Under the pieces are notes generated by a model, which made no database searches, was not told the DNA's origin, and worked only from the letters and a program-made list of their open reading frames with translations. DNA of 64,000 bases, taken from positions 90,026 through 154,025 of the forward strand of contig NZ_PDWR01000005.1 in assembly GCF_010211755.1 (NCBI RefSeq), given 5' to 3'. A program made the translations under genes and the position numbers. Below are positions 22,726-33,207 of the stretch, in pieces (the stretch's first letter is position 1; the number at the start of each line of letters is the position of its first letter). The DNA comes from Pseudoxanthomonas sangjuensis (GTDB taxonomy: Bacteria; Pseudomonadota; Gammaproteobacteria; Xanthomonadales; Xanthomonadaceae).

Positions 22726-24564
22726 CTACCGGGACGCGATCTCGGAAAGTCGGGGAGACAGGCCCGATACGCGCACCACGTGGCGGCCGAGCGCGGCGCG
22801 CAACACGGCTTCGGAAGCGGCGATGTGAAGCTCGCCGCGGGCGCGGGTGATCGCGGTGTAGACCAGTTCGCGCGAGAGCACGCGGTTGTCGTTGCGCGGG
22901 AGTTGCAGCCAGACGCTGTCGAACTCGGAGCCCTGGGCCTTGTGCACGGTGGTGGCGAAGGCGCTGTCGTGGGCGGGGAGCGCCGCCGGGTGGAAGGCGC
23001 GCGGATTGCCTTCGGTTTCGCCGGGAAACCAGGCCAGCAACGCGCCGTCCGCGCCGCGCAGGCAGACGCCGACGTCGCCGTTGAACAGGCGGTTGCGGTA
23101 ATCGTTCTCGGTGACCAGCAGCAACTGGCCGTGGAAATGCTCCGTCGCGGCGCGGCGGCGGACGCCCGACAACAGCTCGCCGATGCGCACGTTGAGCGCG
23201 TGCACGCCCTGTGCGCCTTCGCGCACGGCGGCAAGCAGGCGCAGGCGCGCGGACAGGGCGAGCGCAGCGACCGGATCGTCGGTCGCCGCGAGTTCGCGCC
23301 AGCGCGCGAGCAGGATGTCGCGATGCGCTTCGAGCGGATCGGCCAGGTTCTCGTGGAAATGCACCCCGCCCAAACCGCCGCGCAGCAATTGCAGGGCCGC
23401 GTCGGCATCGCCGTCGCGCACCGCCTCGGCCAGCGGCGCCAGTCGCAGCGATTCCTGCTGGCGGTAGCCGCGGCGCAGGTGCACGCGGCGCGCGGCGAAG
23501 GCGCGGGGGGCGTCGTCCGCGGCGGGCGACGCAGAGAGCAGCGGTTGCAACAGCCTCGCATCCTCGGCATCGAGGGAAGCGCCGTCGCCGGCCGCGTGCA
23601 GGATCGCCGCAAGCACGTCGCCGGCCTCCACCGACGGTAGCTGGTCGGGGTCGCCTAGCAGGATCAGCCGCGCGCCGTCGGCGACCGCTTCCACCAGTTT
23701 CGCCATCAGCGGCAAGTCGACCATCGAGGCTTCGTCGACCACCACCACGTCGTGCCGCAGCGGATTGTCCGCGCCGTGGCGGAAGTCGACCGATTCCGGA
23801 ATCGTGCCGAGCAGGCGGTGCAGCGTGCGCGCCCCGGTCGGCAAGGCATCCAGCAGGGTCGCGTCGACCTTGCCCTGCAGCTTCCGCAATGCCGAACGCA
23901 GGCTCTCGGCCATGCGCTCGGCGGCGCGGCCGGTCGGCGCGGCGAGCGCGATGTCCGGCAGCGGCTGTTGCTGCTGCACGGCGCGCGCGGCCAGCAGCAC
24001 CAGCAGGCGCGCGATGGGCGTGGTCTTGCCGGTGCCGGGGCCGCCGGTGACCAGCAGCAGCTTGTGCCGCAACGCCATCGCCGCGGCGCGCGCCTGCAGG
24101 TCCTCGCCGGCTTTCGCCTCGGGGAACAACACGGCGAACAGGTCGCCGAGCGGTTCGACGCCGGCGTTCGATTCCGGCGACGCGGCGATGCGCTGCAGGC
24201 CGGAAGCCAGGCGCCGCTCGTATTCGCGATAACGGCGCAGGTACAGCAGTCCGTTCTCGAGCACCAGCGGCGCATCTGCGGGGGAAACTCCGGCCGGCGC
24301 CGCCGGCTGCGCCACCCAGCGCGAACCCGCCAGCGCCCGCAGCCAATCCGCCGTCGCCGGCCACGCGAACGCGCCTTCGACGTGCAGCTGCGGCCGCGAC
24401 GGATCGAACGCCGCATGTCCCTGCGACACCGCCAGCGACGCGAGTGCGGCGGCGGCCAGCACTTCGTCCGGCGTGGCGCCGTCGAGCCGGCGCAGGCTCT
24501 GCGCGAAGGCGTGGTCGAGGGTGCGCAGCGCGCCGGCGCGGGCCAGGTCGTCGAACAGGCTCAT
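22726..24564 (-). CDS. recD: Exodeoxyribonuclease V subunit alpha
   Basis: A 612-residue 5'-to-3' helicase subunit of RecBCD, which processes double-strand DNA ends for recombination. The nucleotide-binding site is GGPGTGKT at about 174-181, and the later motifs VVVVDEASMVDL, LLGDPDQLPSV and TTVHKAQGSEFDSVW are all present. The start ATG overlaps the recB stop (ATGA), which supports coupled synthesis. It is the last gene of the recC-recB-recD operon. Confidence 0.96.
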   Translation of the reverse strand: MSLFDDLARAGALRTLDHAFAQSLRRLDGATPDEVLAAAALASLAVSQGHAAFDPSRPQLHVEGAFAWPATADWLRALAGSRWVAQPAAPAGVSPADAPLVLENGLLYLRRYREYERRLASGLQRIAASPESNAGVEPLGDLFAVLFPEAKAGEDLQARAAAMALRHKLLLVTGGPGTGKTTPIARLLVLLAARAVQQQQPLPDIALAAPTGRAAERMAESLRSALRKLQGKVDATLLDALPTGARTLHRLLGTIPESVDFRHGADNPLRHDVVVVDEASMVDLPLMAKLVEAVADGARLILLGDPDQLPSVEAGDVLAAILHAAGDGASLDAEDARLLQPLLSASPAADDAPRAFAARRVHLRRGYRQQESLRLAPLAEAVRDGDADAALQLLRGGLGGVHFHENLADPLEAHRDILLARWRELAATDDPVAALALSARLRLLAAVREGAQGVHALNVRIGELLSGVRRRAATEHFHGQLLLVTENDYRNRLFNGDVGVCLRGADGALLAWFPGETEGNPRAFHPAALPAHDSAFATTVHKAQGSEFDSVWLQLPRNDNRVLSRELVYTAITRARGELHIAASEAVLRAALGRHVVRVSGLSPRLSEIASR

Positions 24565-27500
24565 GCGGCGCTCCGTTCGCCATCGCGACCGAACAATCCG
24601 TCGAGTCCATCGACCAGTGCGGCATCGAACTTGCGCTCGTGGATGCCGCGCCCATCGCCGCGCGCCGCGTCGATGCCGCGGCAGAACAGGTAGCGGATGC
24701 CGCCGAAGTCGCGTTCGTAGTCGTACTCCGCGCCGCGGCGGAAGCGCAGCCAGCGGTGCAGCGCCACGGTGTAGACCAGCGCCTGCAGGTCGTACTCGCT
24801 GTGCCGCATCGCGCGTTCCAGGCCGGCCGCGGCGTAGTCGCCAGCGAGGTCGTTGGACTTCCAGTCGAGCACGTAGCAGCGTCCGCCATGGAAATAGGTC
24901 AGGTCGATCTTGCCGGTCATCAGGCCTTCCAGCTGCCGGCGCGCGCCGAAGCCGTTGCGGTCGCGCGAGACGCCGTGCTCGTGCAGCAGCTTCAGCAGCT
25001 CCCGTACCGCGGTCGGCTGCAGCGAGAAGTGGAACTCGATCTCGGCGCGACGGCGGTCGCCCGGCACGTCGCACAGGCGCACGCCTTCGGGCATCGTCGC
25101 GGTGAGCGCGTTGCCGATCAGCGGCGTCAGCGCGGCGACGCCGTCGTCGAGCGCGTCGTCGGCGAAGCCGCGGCCGATCAAGGCCTCCCGCAGCACTTCG
25201 TCCTGCCCGGCCGGCGCAGCCGGGCCGACCCGCCAGCCGCGCCACGCGGCGAAGTCGCAATGCTCCAGCGCATCGTGCAGCGCGCTGCCGTAACCGGTGC
25301 CGGCGAAGCGCGGGTCGCGCTGGGCGTCGCCGGATTCCCCCGCGGCGGCGGTATCGTCCTCCGGTTCGTCGGCGGCCGGGCTCTCGTCGAGCGCGGTCGT
25401 GGTCGCGCCTTCGCCGGCATCGGCTTTCGACAGCTGGCTGAAGCTGTATACCCACCAGTCGCGCGACAGTTCGACGCGCGGTTCGCGCGCGGCGGCGACC
25501 TCGGCGTCGGCTTCCGGCGGCAGGCGCTTCGGCGCGGGGCCGACCTTGCCGTCGTCGAGGAAGATGTCGGCGCAGGCCTCCAGTGCCCCTCTATCCGCGA
25601 GCATCTTCCACAGCGGCGTGGCATGCGCGTTGTAGAACGGCCCCGCCGCGATCCACAGCGCGTGCTCGGCGCGGGTCAGGCCGACGTAGAGCAGGCGCGC
25701 GTCCTCGGCGCACTGTTCCCGCTTCCAGCGTTCCACCGCATCCTTCCAGCGCGAACCGTCGCCGGCCTTCCAGTGCAGCTCGCGGCCCTTGTCCCTGTCG
25801 TAGGCCACGCAGTTGCGGTTCGGCGCCTTGTGGTCGCGGCCGATGCCGGCGTACGGCAGGAACACCAGCGGGTATTCCAGGCCCTTGCTCTTGTGCAGGG
25901 TGACGATCTGCACGCGCCGGGCGTCGGATTCCAGGCGCAGTTGCTGCGCCTCGTCGTTTTCGTCGGCCTCGGCGATGCGCCGCTGCAGCCAGTCCGACAG
26001 GTCGCGCAGGCCGAGCGTGCGCGCGTGCGCTTCCTGCAGCTGTTCGCCGAGCTGCAGGTAGTTGCTCAGGCGGCGCTCGCCGTCGAGCAGGCCCATCAGC
26101 CGCTGCGCGTTGGCCGCGCACAGGTCGGACACCAGCGCGAACGGACCGTTGCGCAGGTAGCGCTCGCGCCATTGCATCAGCGCGTGCAGGCGCGAGCCCA
26201 TCGCGTTTTCGTCGGTTTCCAGCGCGGCCACCATCGCGGCGCTTTCGCCCAGCAGCACGGTCGACAGCAGCGCGCGCAGCCGACCGGGGTCGCCGGGTTG
26301 CAGCAGCGCCTGCAGCAGCGCGGACAGGTCGCGCGCCTCGTCGGTGTCGAACAGGCTGTGCTTGCCGGCGGCGACGGCGGGAATGCCGACCTGCCCCAGC
26401 GCGTCGCGGATGCGGGTGGCTTCGTAATGGCTGCGCACCAGCACGGCGATGTCGCCGGGGCGCACCGGTTCGCCGTCGATACTGGCCTTGCCGGCGCGCG
26501 CGTCGGACAGCACCGAGTGAATCGCGGCGACGCAGGCGCGGGTGGCGGCATCGCGCGAGTTGCCGGCATTGAGCTCGCCTTGCTTGTTGAGCTTCCCAGC
26601 GTCGGGCTCGATCATGCGCACGGTCAGCGCCGGCGCGGGCTTGCCGTTGCGGACGAAGTTTTCGTCCTGGCGCTTGCCGCCGGGGCGGACGGTCTCGAAG
26701 GCGATGCCTTCGATGTCGAACGCGGTTTCCTTGCCGGCGATCTCGTACAACCTGTCGATCGCGCGCAGCACGCCGGGGCGCGAGCGGAAGTTGTGCGACA
26801 GCGGCGGCGCAGGCGTCGCTTCCCGCTTCGCCGCGAGGTAGGTGTGCACGTCGCCGCCGCGGAAGCCGTAGATGGCCTGCTTGGGGTCGCCGATCAGGAA
26901 CAGCGCCGGCTCCGTCCCGTCGCCCGCCTCGCCGAACACGTTGCGGAAGATTTCCCATTGGCGCTCGTCGGTGTCCTGGAATTCGTCGACCAGGGCAATG
27001 GCGTACTGTCTGCGCAGGTTGCGGCGCAGTTGTCCGGCGTGCGCGCCCTGCAGCGCGTCGGCGACGCCGCCGATCTGGTCGTCGAAGCTTTGCACGCGGC
27101 GCTCGCGCTTGGTCGCGGCGAGACGGGTGCGCGCTTCGGCGCGGATGCGGTGGAGAAGCTGGATGCGGCGGCGCTCGGCGTATGCGTCGCAAGCCTCGCG
27201 CATCGACAGATACGCCTCGACGGCCGGCGAGAGCGGCGACCTTGGGGTCTTGCCGGCATGTGCCTTCTTTGTGCCCTTTTCCAGCTCCGCAGCGGTCAGC
27301 TTGGCGAGCCTCGTCTGCGGCACGGCGCCGATGCCGGCCCCGGCGCAACAGCGGTCGAGCTCGCGGCGCAGCGGTTCGACCCAGTCGCGCCTGTAGCTGT
27401 TGCGGTTCATGACGTCGCCATCGATGGCCGACAGCAATGCGTCGAAGAATGCCGCGCCGTGCTTCACGTACGCGGCAACGAGCCCTTCCGCTGCCGCCTT

Positions 27501-28163
27501 CAGCCGCGGAAACGGGTCCTCGCCAAGCTCTTGTGGCTCCGGCAGCAATACCTTCTGCTTCACCAAGGCCGGCAAATCCTTCGCCAGGTCTTCGGGCTTC
27601 GACCACAACGCCGACAAATCCTCGGCCTCGACCGCATCGGCCGCATGCACGCGCCACAGGTCCGCGGCCAGTGCCTCGAACAACTCGTGCTCGCTGCCCA
27701 GCAACTCGGGCGCGGCGAAGGCGATGCCGGTCTCCAATGCGTGTTCGCGCAGCACGCGGGCGCAGAAACCGTGGATGGTGAAGATCGAGGCGAGGTCGAT
27801 CTCCAGCGCGGCGGTGCGCAGGCGGCGCTGCAGGGCGGCCGGGGTTTCCTCGCTGCGTTCGAGATGGCGCTCGACGATCCGGCGGGTCAGCCGCTTTTCC
27901 GGGTTTTCGTCGGCGGTCGCCCCGGTGCCGACCAGGCCGGCCGCGAGTGCCAGCCGCTCGCGGATGCGCCGGCGCAGTTCCTGCGTGGCCGCCTCGGTGA
28001 AGGTCACCGCCAGCACCTGGCCGATGCGCAACTGCTTCTCGACGACGAGGCGCACGAACAGCGTGGCCAGCGCGAAGGTCTTGCCGGTACCGGCGCTGGC
28101 CTCGATGAGGCGGATGCCGTGCAGTTCCAGCTCCAGCCCGGAGTCGTCGCCGCGCGCGGTCAT
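24561..28163 (-). CDS. recB: Exodeoxyribonuclease V subunit beta
   Basis: A 1200-residue 3'-to-5' helicase and nuclease subunit. Walker A is EASAGTGKTFAL at 21-32. Superfamily 1 helicase motifs follow (VTFTEAATQEL, ALVDEFQDTD, LIGDPKQAIYGFRGGDV, VQIVTLHKSKGLEYPLVFLP, LLYVGLTRAEHAL). The C-terminal nuclease domain has KIDLTYFHGGRCYVLDWKSN, with the catalytic Asp-Trp-Lys. The start ATG overlaps the recC stop by 4 bases (ATGA), and the end overlaps the recD start the same way, so the three are tightly coupled. Confidence 0.96.
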   Translation of the reverse strand: MTARGDDSGLELELHGIRLIEASAGTGKTFALATLFVRLVVEKQLRIGQVLAVTFTEAATQELRRRIRERLALAAGLVGTGATADENPEKRLTRRIVERHLERSEETPAALQRRLRTAALEIDLASIFTIHGFCARVLREHALETGIAFAAPELLGSEHELFEALAADLWRVHAADAVEAEDLSALWSKPEDLAKDLPALVKQKVLLPEPQELGEDPFPRLKAAAEGLVAAYVKHGAAFFDALLSAIDGDVMNRNSYRRDWVEPLRRELDRCCAGAGIGAVPQTRLAKLTAAELEKGTKKAHAGKTPRSPLSPAVEAYLSMREACDAYAERRRIQLLHRIRAEARTRLAATKRERRVQSFDDQIGGVADALQGAHAGQLRRNLRRQYAIALVDEFQDTDERQWEIFRNVFGEAGDGTEPALFLIGDPKQAIYGFRGGDVHTYLAAKREATPAPPLSHNFRSRPGVLRAIDRLYEIAGKETAFDIEGIAFETVRPGGKRQDENFVRNGKPAPALTVRMIEPDAGKLNKQGELNAGNSRDAATRACVAAIHSVLSDARAGKASIDGEPVRPGDIAVLVRSHYEATRIRDALGQVGIPAVAAGKHSLFDTDEARDLSALLQALLQPGDPGRLRALLSTVLLGESAAMVAALETDENAMGSRLHALMQWRERYLRNGPFALVSDLCAANAQRLMGLLDGERRLSNYLQLGEQLQEAHARTLGLRDLSDWLQRRIAEADENDEAQQLRLESDARRVQIVTLHKSKGLEYPLVFLPYAGIGRDHKAPNRNCVAYDRDKGRELHWKAGDGSRWKDAVERWKREQCAEDARLLYVGLTRAEHALWIAAGPFYNAHATPLWKMLADRGALEACADIFLDDGKVGPAPKRLPPEADAEVAAAREPRVELSRDWWVYSFSQLSKADAGEGATTTALDESPAADEPEDDTAAAGESGDAQRDPRFAGTGYGSALHDALEHCDFAAWRGWRVGPAAPAGQDEVLREALIGRGFADDALDDGVAALTPLIGNALTATMPEGVRLCDVPGDRRRAEIEFHFSLQPTAVRELLKLLHEHGVSRDRNGFGARRQLEGLMTGKIDLTYFHGGRCYVLDWKSNDLAGDYAAAGLERAMRHSEYDLQALVYTVALHRWLRFRRGAEYDYERDFGGIRYLFCRGIDAARGDGRGIHERKFDAALVDGLDGLFGRDGERSAA

Positions 28164-31100
28164 GCGCCCTCCCCTGCATCGGCGAAGCCCGTGAATACCT
28201 CGCCAGCGCAAACCGCCTTGAACACCCGATGCGCGGTTTCCGCGAATTCGCGCGACACGTCCTCGCCCGCGAACGGGTCGGCGCCGCGCAGGGCCAGCCG
28301 GATCGACGGCGATGCGCTTTCGGCGTCGATGTACTCGCCGCCGTACCACTGGTCCTCGGCCTTCTGCCGCGCGCGATCCGGCCGGTCTTCCTTGTACCAG
28401 GCCCAGCCGCTGCGCGGGCCGTACTGCAGCGGCGCGCGCAGGCCGCGCTGGCGCAGGTCGAGCAGCGCGGCGAGCACGCGTTGTGCCTGTTCCTTGTCGA
28501 AAGGTTCGAGCACGTGCGGGCCGATGTCGCCTTCGCCATCGTCGACGAACTCGACCAGCGGCAACCGGATGCCCTGCGCCGCCGCGGCCAGGCGGTCGAT
28601 GCCGTGCCGCACCCACGAGGTGCCGTTGCGCTGGCCGATGCGCACGCGGGCGATGCCCCCGGGATAGGCGTCGACGAGGTTGCCGTGCAGCTTCCAGCCG
28701 TCGATGCCGACCTCGACCGGCAACGATTGCGGGCGATCCTCGCCACGCCAGTCGGCGAACTTCGCGGCGTACGGCGCCACCTCGTCGACCAGCTTGCGCA
28801 GCCCGCGCCGGCCGACCTCGCCCGACGGCACCAGCGCCCGCGCGCGCAGCCGTGCGTACAGCGCGTCGGGGTCCACGCCGGCGAGCAACGCGTCGAACAC
28901 CTGCTGCTTCAGCGCCCAGCCTTCCAGCCCGCGCGCGGCCACCTGCAGCGGCTCGACGTCCTCGACCGTGTTGGCTTCCTCGGGCAGGCGCAGGCCGAGG
29001 CGCTGCGACAGGAAGCGCCCGGCCGGGTCGAGCAGGAAGCGCTTCAGTTCGTCCAGCGACAGTTCCCGCTCCATGTCCTTCGGCGGCGGCAGCGTCGCAT
29101 CGAACCATCGCGGCAACGCTTCCCGCGTACCGGAAGCGCCCGCCGCCGCCGGCCGCCATTCGCCGCGATAGCTGAAGCGCCGCGTCTCGGGCTCCTCGTC
29201 GCCGCGCCGCTGCCGCTTCGCTTCGCCGAACGCCTGCGGCGAGAACGGCTGCAGCGGGTGGCGCACCACGAATTTCCTGCCGAACGCTTCGTCGTCGGCA
29301 TGGGGCCGTTGCGCCACGGCCAGCAACTCCGCCACCAGCGGCGAAGGCTCGCGCGTGCTGCCGTCGCGCGGGTCGGCGCCGAGGTAGCTGAGGTAGAACA
29401 CGTCCTGCGCGGCGGCGAACAGCTGCAGGAACAGGTAGCGGTCGTCGTCGCGCAGCGAGCGGTCGCCGGCGCGGCGCGCCGGCGTGCCCAGCGCGGTCGC
29501 CAACCGGTTGAGCCCGGCGGACGGATCGCGGCGCGGGTATTCGCCGTCGTTCATGCCGAGCACGCAGAGGGCGCGGAACGGCAGCAGGCGCAGCGGCACC
29601 ATGCGGCCGAAGCCGACGCCGCCGCTCATCAGCGGTGCGCGGGTGTCGGCTTCGCCGAGAACACTGGCGAAATGCGCGCGCACCGCCTCGGCCGGCACCT
29701 CGCCGTCGAAGCCGGCGTTCGCCGCACCCTTCGCGAATTCGTCGACGTGCCTGCGCAGGCGCTCCAGCGCGCGCTGCGCGTCGTCTTCGCGCGGCTGGCG
29801 CGGGAACAGCGCGTCGAGCAGGTCGAGCAGGCGCCGGCGCCATTGCGCCGGCGCCGCCGCTTCGCCCAGCAGCTTCTGCTGCCGCGCGAGCAGGCGCAGC
29901 AGCCGCAGCAAACGGTCGAGCGCATCCAGCGCGCTGCCTTCCAGCCGCGGCCACGGCGCGACGCCGCCGATGTCGGCTTCGTCGCCGCTGGCGTGGCCCA
30001 GCAGCAGGCGGTCGATGGCGAACGCCCAGGTGCCGGCATCGTCGCGCGGGGCGCCGGCGCGTTCGCGGTGTTCGGCGTTGATGCCCCAGCGCGCGCCGGC
30101 CTCGCGCAGCCACGCCTGCAGCTGGTCGAGCTCGGCCGCGGCCAGTCCGCCGTTGCCGGCCAGCGCGGGGCTGGCCAGCAGGTCGAGGATCTCGTGCAGG
30201 CCGAAGCGCGAGGCCGGCAGTTGCAGCAGGCGCAGGAACAGGTCGGCGACCGGTTCGCTGGCCAGCGGGCTGGCGTCGGCGACGGTGTAGGGAATGAAGT
30301 CGGCGTGGCCGCGGCGGCCGCCGAACACGGCTTCGACGTAGGGCAGGTACGGGTCGATGTCCGGCGCGAGCACGGCGATTTCGCGCGGCTGCAGCGGCGG
30401 ATCGAAGCGTTCGTCGTCGAGCAGCGCACGCAACTGGTCGTGCAGCACCTGCACTTCGCGCAGGCGGGTGTGGCAGGCGTGGACCTGCAAGCTGGGGTCG
30501 TCCCGTTCGATGGCGACGCGCTGCGCGGCGGGCTTCGGTTCCCGGTTGAGCAGGTCGGTTTGCAGCCGGTGCAGCAGGCTGTCGCCGAACGGTTCGGGAT
30601 AGGTGCCGAGGTCGATGGTCGGGTGCACGACTTCGTAGCCGCCGAGCACGGCCATGAAGTCGCGGCCGACGGCGCCCCAGTCGCGCAGCAGCGGGTTGTC
30701 GTCGTCGCCTTCGCCGAAGGGATCGAGGCCGGCGCGGAGCTTTTCCTTCAGCGTCTGCAGGTCGCCCCAGAATTCCCGGGTCGGCGAGGGCAGGTAGAAG
30801 TGCAGGGTGCCGGCGCGGGCCTGGGTGGCGATGACGCGCAGCACGTCGGGGGAGACGTTGAGGGTGGCGAAGACGAACAGGCGCGGGGGCAGGCCTTGCG
30901 GCACCGCCCCGGTTTCGCCGAAGCGGGCGAGGTAGTCGCCGATCCGGCGGGCGCGGTGCGCTTCGCCCCTGGCGAGGTGACGCCACAGCGTCGCCTGCGG
31001 GTCGTCGGGTTCGGCGCCCTGCTCCCAATCGAGCAGCCAGTCGCGGCGCCAGGCCTGGTATTTCTCGAAGATGTCGGCGAGCTCGGCGGCCAGTGTCCAG

Positions 31101-31489
31101 GGCTTGAGCGGGTCGGCGTCGGCCAGGTAGTCGCGCAGGGGCCGCATCGCCGGCTTGCGCATCAGGGCGGGGTCGCGCAGGGCGGCGTAGAGGCGCCAGT
31201 GCAGGGCCGGCGCGTCGAAGGCGTCGCCGCGGTCGCGGAGGTTTTCCTTCAATGCGCGGGCGACGAATTCGCCGGGGGCGAGGAATTCGAGGTTGGCGGC
31301 GATGCCGTGGGCCTGGGCCAGTTCCGCCTGCAGCCAGCGCTTCATCGCGGCCTGGGGAACGAGGATCACGTCGGGGGCCAGCAGGTCCTGCCCCGGCGCG
31401 GGCCGCTTGAGCTCCCCGGCCAGCAGACCCGCCAGCACCTGCAGCGAGTTGGAGTGGTAAAGGCGGAAGTCGGCGGCGGTCCCCTGCAT
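28160..31489 (-). CDS. recC: Exodeoxyribonuclease V subunit gamma
   Basis: A 1109-residue subunit that holds RecB and RecD together, splits the DNA strands and scans for the Chi sequence. The N-terminus FRLYHSNSLQVLAGLL followed by WLQAELAQAHGIAANLEF matches the RecC start. Later family segments include FGRMVPLRLLPFRALCVLGMNDGEYPR, given here in part as LPFRALCVLGMNDGEYPR. I used the ATG at 31489, eight codons inside the longest frame, because RecC homologues start just before the RLYHSN segment; 31513 is possible. It heads the recCBD operon, divergent from mlaF across about 170 bases. Confidence 0.93.
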   Translation of the reverse strand: MQGTAADFRLYHSNSLQVLAGLLAGELKRPAPGQDLLAPDVILVPQAAMKRWLQAELAQAHGIAANLEFLAPGEFVARALKENLRDRGDAFDAPALHWRLYAALRDPALMRKPAMRPLRDYLADADPLKPWTLAAELADIFEKYQAWRRDWLLDWEQGAEPDDPQATLWRHLARGEAHRARRIGDYLARFGETGAVPQGLPPRLFVFATLNVSPDVLRVIATQARAGTLHFYLPSPTREFWGDLQTLKEKLRAGLDPFGEGDDDNPLLRDWGAVGRDFMAVLGGYEVVHPTIDLGTYPEPFGDSLLHRLQTDLLNREPKPAAQRVAIERDDPSLQVHACHTRLREVQVLHDQLRALLDDERFDPPLQPREIAVLAPDIDPYLPYVEAVFGGRRGHADFIPYTVADASPLASEPVADLFLRLLQLPASRFGLHEILDLLASPALAGNGGLAAAELDQLQAWLREAGARWGINAEHRERAGAPRDDAGTWAFAIDRLLLGHASGDEADIGGVAPWPRLEGSALDALDRLLRLLRLLARQQKLLGEAAAPAQWRRRLLDLLDALFPRQPREDDAQRALERLRRHVDEFAKGAANAGFDGEVPAEAVRAHFASVLGEADTRAPLMSGGVGFGRMVPLRLLPFRALCVLGMNDGEYPRRDPSAGLNRLATALGTPARRAGDRSLRDDDRYLFLQLFAAAQDVFYLSYLGADPRDGSTREPSPLVAELLAVAQRPHADDEAFGRKFVVRHPLQPFSPQAFGEAKRQRRGDEEPETRRFSYRGEWRPAAAGASGTREALPRWFDATLPPPKDMERELSLDELKRFLLDPAGRFLSQRLGLRLPEEANTVEDVEPLQVAARGLEGWALKQQVFDALLAGVDPDALYARLRARALVPSGEVGRRGLRKLVDEVAPYAAKFADWRGEDRPQSLPVEVGIDGWKLHGNLVDAYPGGIARVRIGQRNGTSWVRHGIDRLAAAAQGIRLPLVEFVDDGEGDIGPHVLEPFDKEQAQRVLAALLDLRQRGLRAPLQYGPRSGWAWYKEDRPDRARQKAEDQWYGGEYIDAESASPSIRLALRGADPFAGEDVSREFAETAHRVFKAVCAGEVFTGFADAGEGA

Positions 31490-31662
31490 CAGGCCATGAT
31501 GCCCAATGGCCATCGCAATTGCCGAGACCTTGCGTTCCGGCGCATGCGGGCGGGCGACGACGCACGTCGAATACCATACCGACGGGTGCAGGTTCGGTTC
31601 AGCCCGTACCGGCGAAGCTTGAGCGTTGTTTTTCCGTTAACCCGTTGCCCGCCTCCCCATCG

Positions 31663-32451
31663 ATGACACCCACCGACGTCCCCGCCATCCGCCTTGCCGG
31701 CCTGCAGCTGGACCGCGGCGCGCGCACGATCCTGCGCGGCATCGACCTGGTCGTGCCGAAGGGCAGCATCACCGCGGTGCTGGGGCCGTCGGGCTGCGGC
31801 AAGTCGACGCTGCTGTCGGCGATCACCGGCGAGCTGGTGCCGGCGGCGGGCACGGTCGAGCTGTTCGGCCGGGCGGTGCCGCGGCGCAGCCGCGAGCTGC
31901 TGGAGCTGCGCAAGGGCCTGGGCGTGCTGTTGCAGGGCAACGGCCTGCTGACCGACCTGACCGTGGCCGAGAACGTGGCGTTGCCGCTGCGCACGCACAC
32001 CAAGTTGCCCGAGCCGCTGGTCCGCCGCATCGTCGACTTCAAGTTGAACGCGGTCGGCCTGCGCAACGCCGCCGAACTGTACCCGCGCGAGCTGTCCGGC
32101 GGCATGGCCCGCCGCGTGGCGCTGGCGCGGGCGCTGGCGCTGGACCCGCCGATCGTCATCTACGACGAGCCGCTGACCGGCCTCGACCCGATCGCCAGCG
32201 GGGTGATCATGAGCCTGATCCAGCGCCTCAACGACACGCTGGGCCTGACCAGCGTCATCGTCAGCCACCACGTGCACGAGACCCTGCCGATCGCCGACCA
32301 GGCGGTGGTGATCGCCAACGGCGGGCTGGTGTTCTCCGGCACGCCGGCGGAACTGCAAGCCTCGCCCGACCCGTTCGTGCGCCAGTTCCTGCACGGCGAA
32401 CCGGACGGCCCCATCGCGTTCGACGCGGGCAAGCGCGCGGAGGCTGCGTAA
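31663..32451 (+). CDS. mlaF: Phospholipid ABC transporter ATP-binding protein MlaF
   Basis: A 262-residue cytoplasmic ATPase of the Mla system, which moves mislocalised phospholipid from the outer leaflet of the outer membrane back inward. Walker A is GPSGCGKST at 41-49, the signature LSGGMARR follows, and Walker B reads IVIYDEPLTGLDPI with the switch His in VSHH. The LQGNGLLTDLTVAENVALPL stretch is typical of MlaF. The ATG at 31663 removes a non-conserved extension. The stop overlaps the mlaE ATG by one base (TAATG). Confidence 0.95.
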   Translation: MTPTDVPAIRLAGLQLDRGARTILRGIDLVVPKGSITAVLGPSGCGKSTLLSAITGELVPAAGTVELFGRAVPRRSRELLELRKGLGVLLQGNGLLTDLTVAENVALPLRTHTKLPEPLVRRIVDFKLNAVGLRNAAELYPRELSGGMARRVALARALALDPPIVIYDEPLTGLDPIASGVIMSLIQRLNDTLGLTSVIVSHHVHETLPIADQAVVIANGGLVFSGTPAELQASPDPFVRQFLHGEPDGPIAFDAGKRAEAA

Positions 32452-33203
32452 TGGCGTTCGCCGAATCGGTCCGCGCGCTCGGCTCGGCCGGGCTGTTCTC
32501 GCTGTCGGTGCTGCGCGCGTCGAAGCCGACCCGCGACTTCTTCGCCGAACTGACCCGCGAGATCTACAAGATCGGCGGGCGCTCGCTGCCGATCATCGTG
32601 GTCGGCGGCGCCTTCGTCGGCCTGGTGCTGACCCTGCAGGGCTACCGCACGCTGACCACGTTCGGCGCGTCGGACGCGCTGTCGACGCTGCTGGGCCTGT
32701 CGCTGTACCGCGAGCTGGGCCCGGTGCTGACCGCGCTGCTGTTCATCGGCCGCGCCGGCTCGTCGATCGCCGCCGAACTGGGCCTGATGCGCGCCACCGA
32801 CCAGATCAAGGCGCTGGAGCTGATGGCCATCGACCCGGTGGCGAAGGCGGTGGCGCCGCGCTTCTGGGCCGCGGTGCTGACCGTGCCGCTGCTGACCGGC
32901 TTCTTCTGCTCGCTGGCGATTTCCGCCAGCTGGTTCGAGGCGGTGCGCGTGCTCGGCCTCGACAACGGCACGTTCTGGTCGGCGCTGCAGAACAGCGTCG
33001 ACTTCTGGGACGACTTCGGCGTGGCCCTGCTGAAGTCGGCGATCTTCGGCGGCACCTCCGCGCTGGTCGCCGCCCACGTCGGCTACCACGCCGAACCGAC
33101 CATCGAAGGCACCTCGGTGGCGACCACCCGCGCGGTGGTCAACGCCTCGCTGCTGGTGCTGATGTTCAATTTCGTCCTGTCCGCCCTGCTTTTCAGGAGT
33201 TGA
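32451..33203 (+). CDS. mlaE: Phospholipid ABC transporter permease MlaE
   Basis: A 250-residue inner-membrane permease with about five to six helices. Family segments include LPIIVVGGAFVGLVLTLQGY, LSLYRELGPVLTALLFIGRAGSS (the elbow and gate region) and ELGLMRATDQIKALELM. It pairs with MlaF, MlaD and MlaB in the inner-membrane MlaFEDB complex. The ATG shares a base with the mlaF stop, and mlaD follows after 4 bases. Confidence 0.96.
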   Translation: MAFAESVRALGSAGLFSLSVLRASKPTRDFFAELTREIYKIGGRSLPIIVVGGAFVGLVLTLQGYRTLTTFGASDALSTLLGLSLYRELGPVLTALLFIGRAGSSIAAELGLMRATDQIKALELMAIDPVAKAVAPRFWAAVLTVPLLTGFFCSLAISASWFEAVRVLGLDNGTFWSALQNSVDFWDDFGVALLKSAIFGGTSALVAAHVGYHAEPTIEGTSVATTRAVVNASLLVLMFNFVLSALLFRS

Positions 33204-33207
33204 TCCC

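Noticed and set aside
24561..31577. A 2338-codon minus-strand frame spanning recB and recC
   Set aside because: The upstream part is out of frame with recC, which is certain. Only the recB part (24561-28163) is real.
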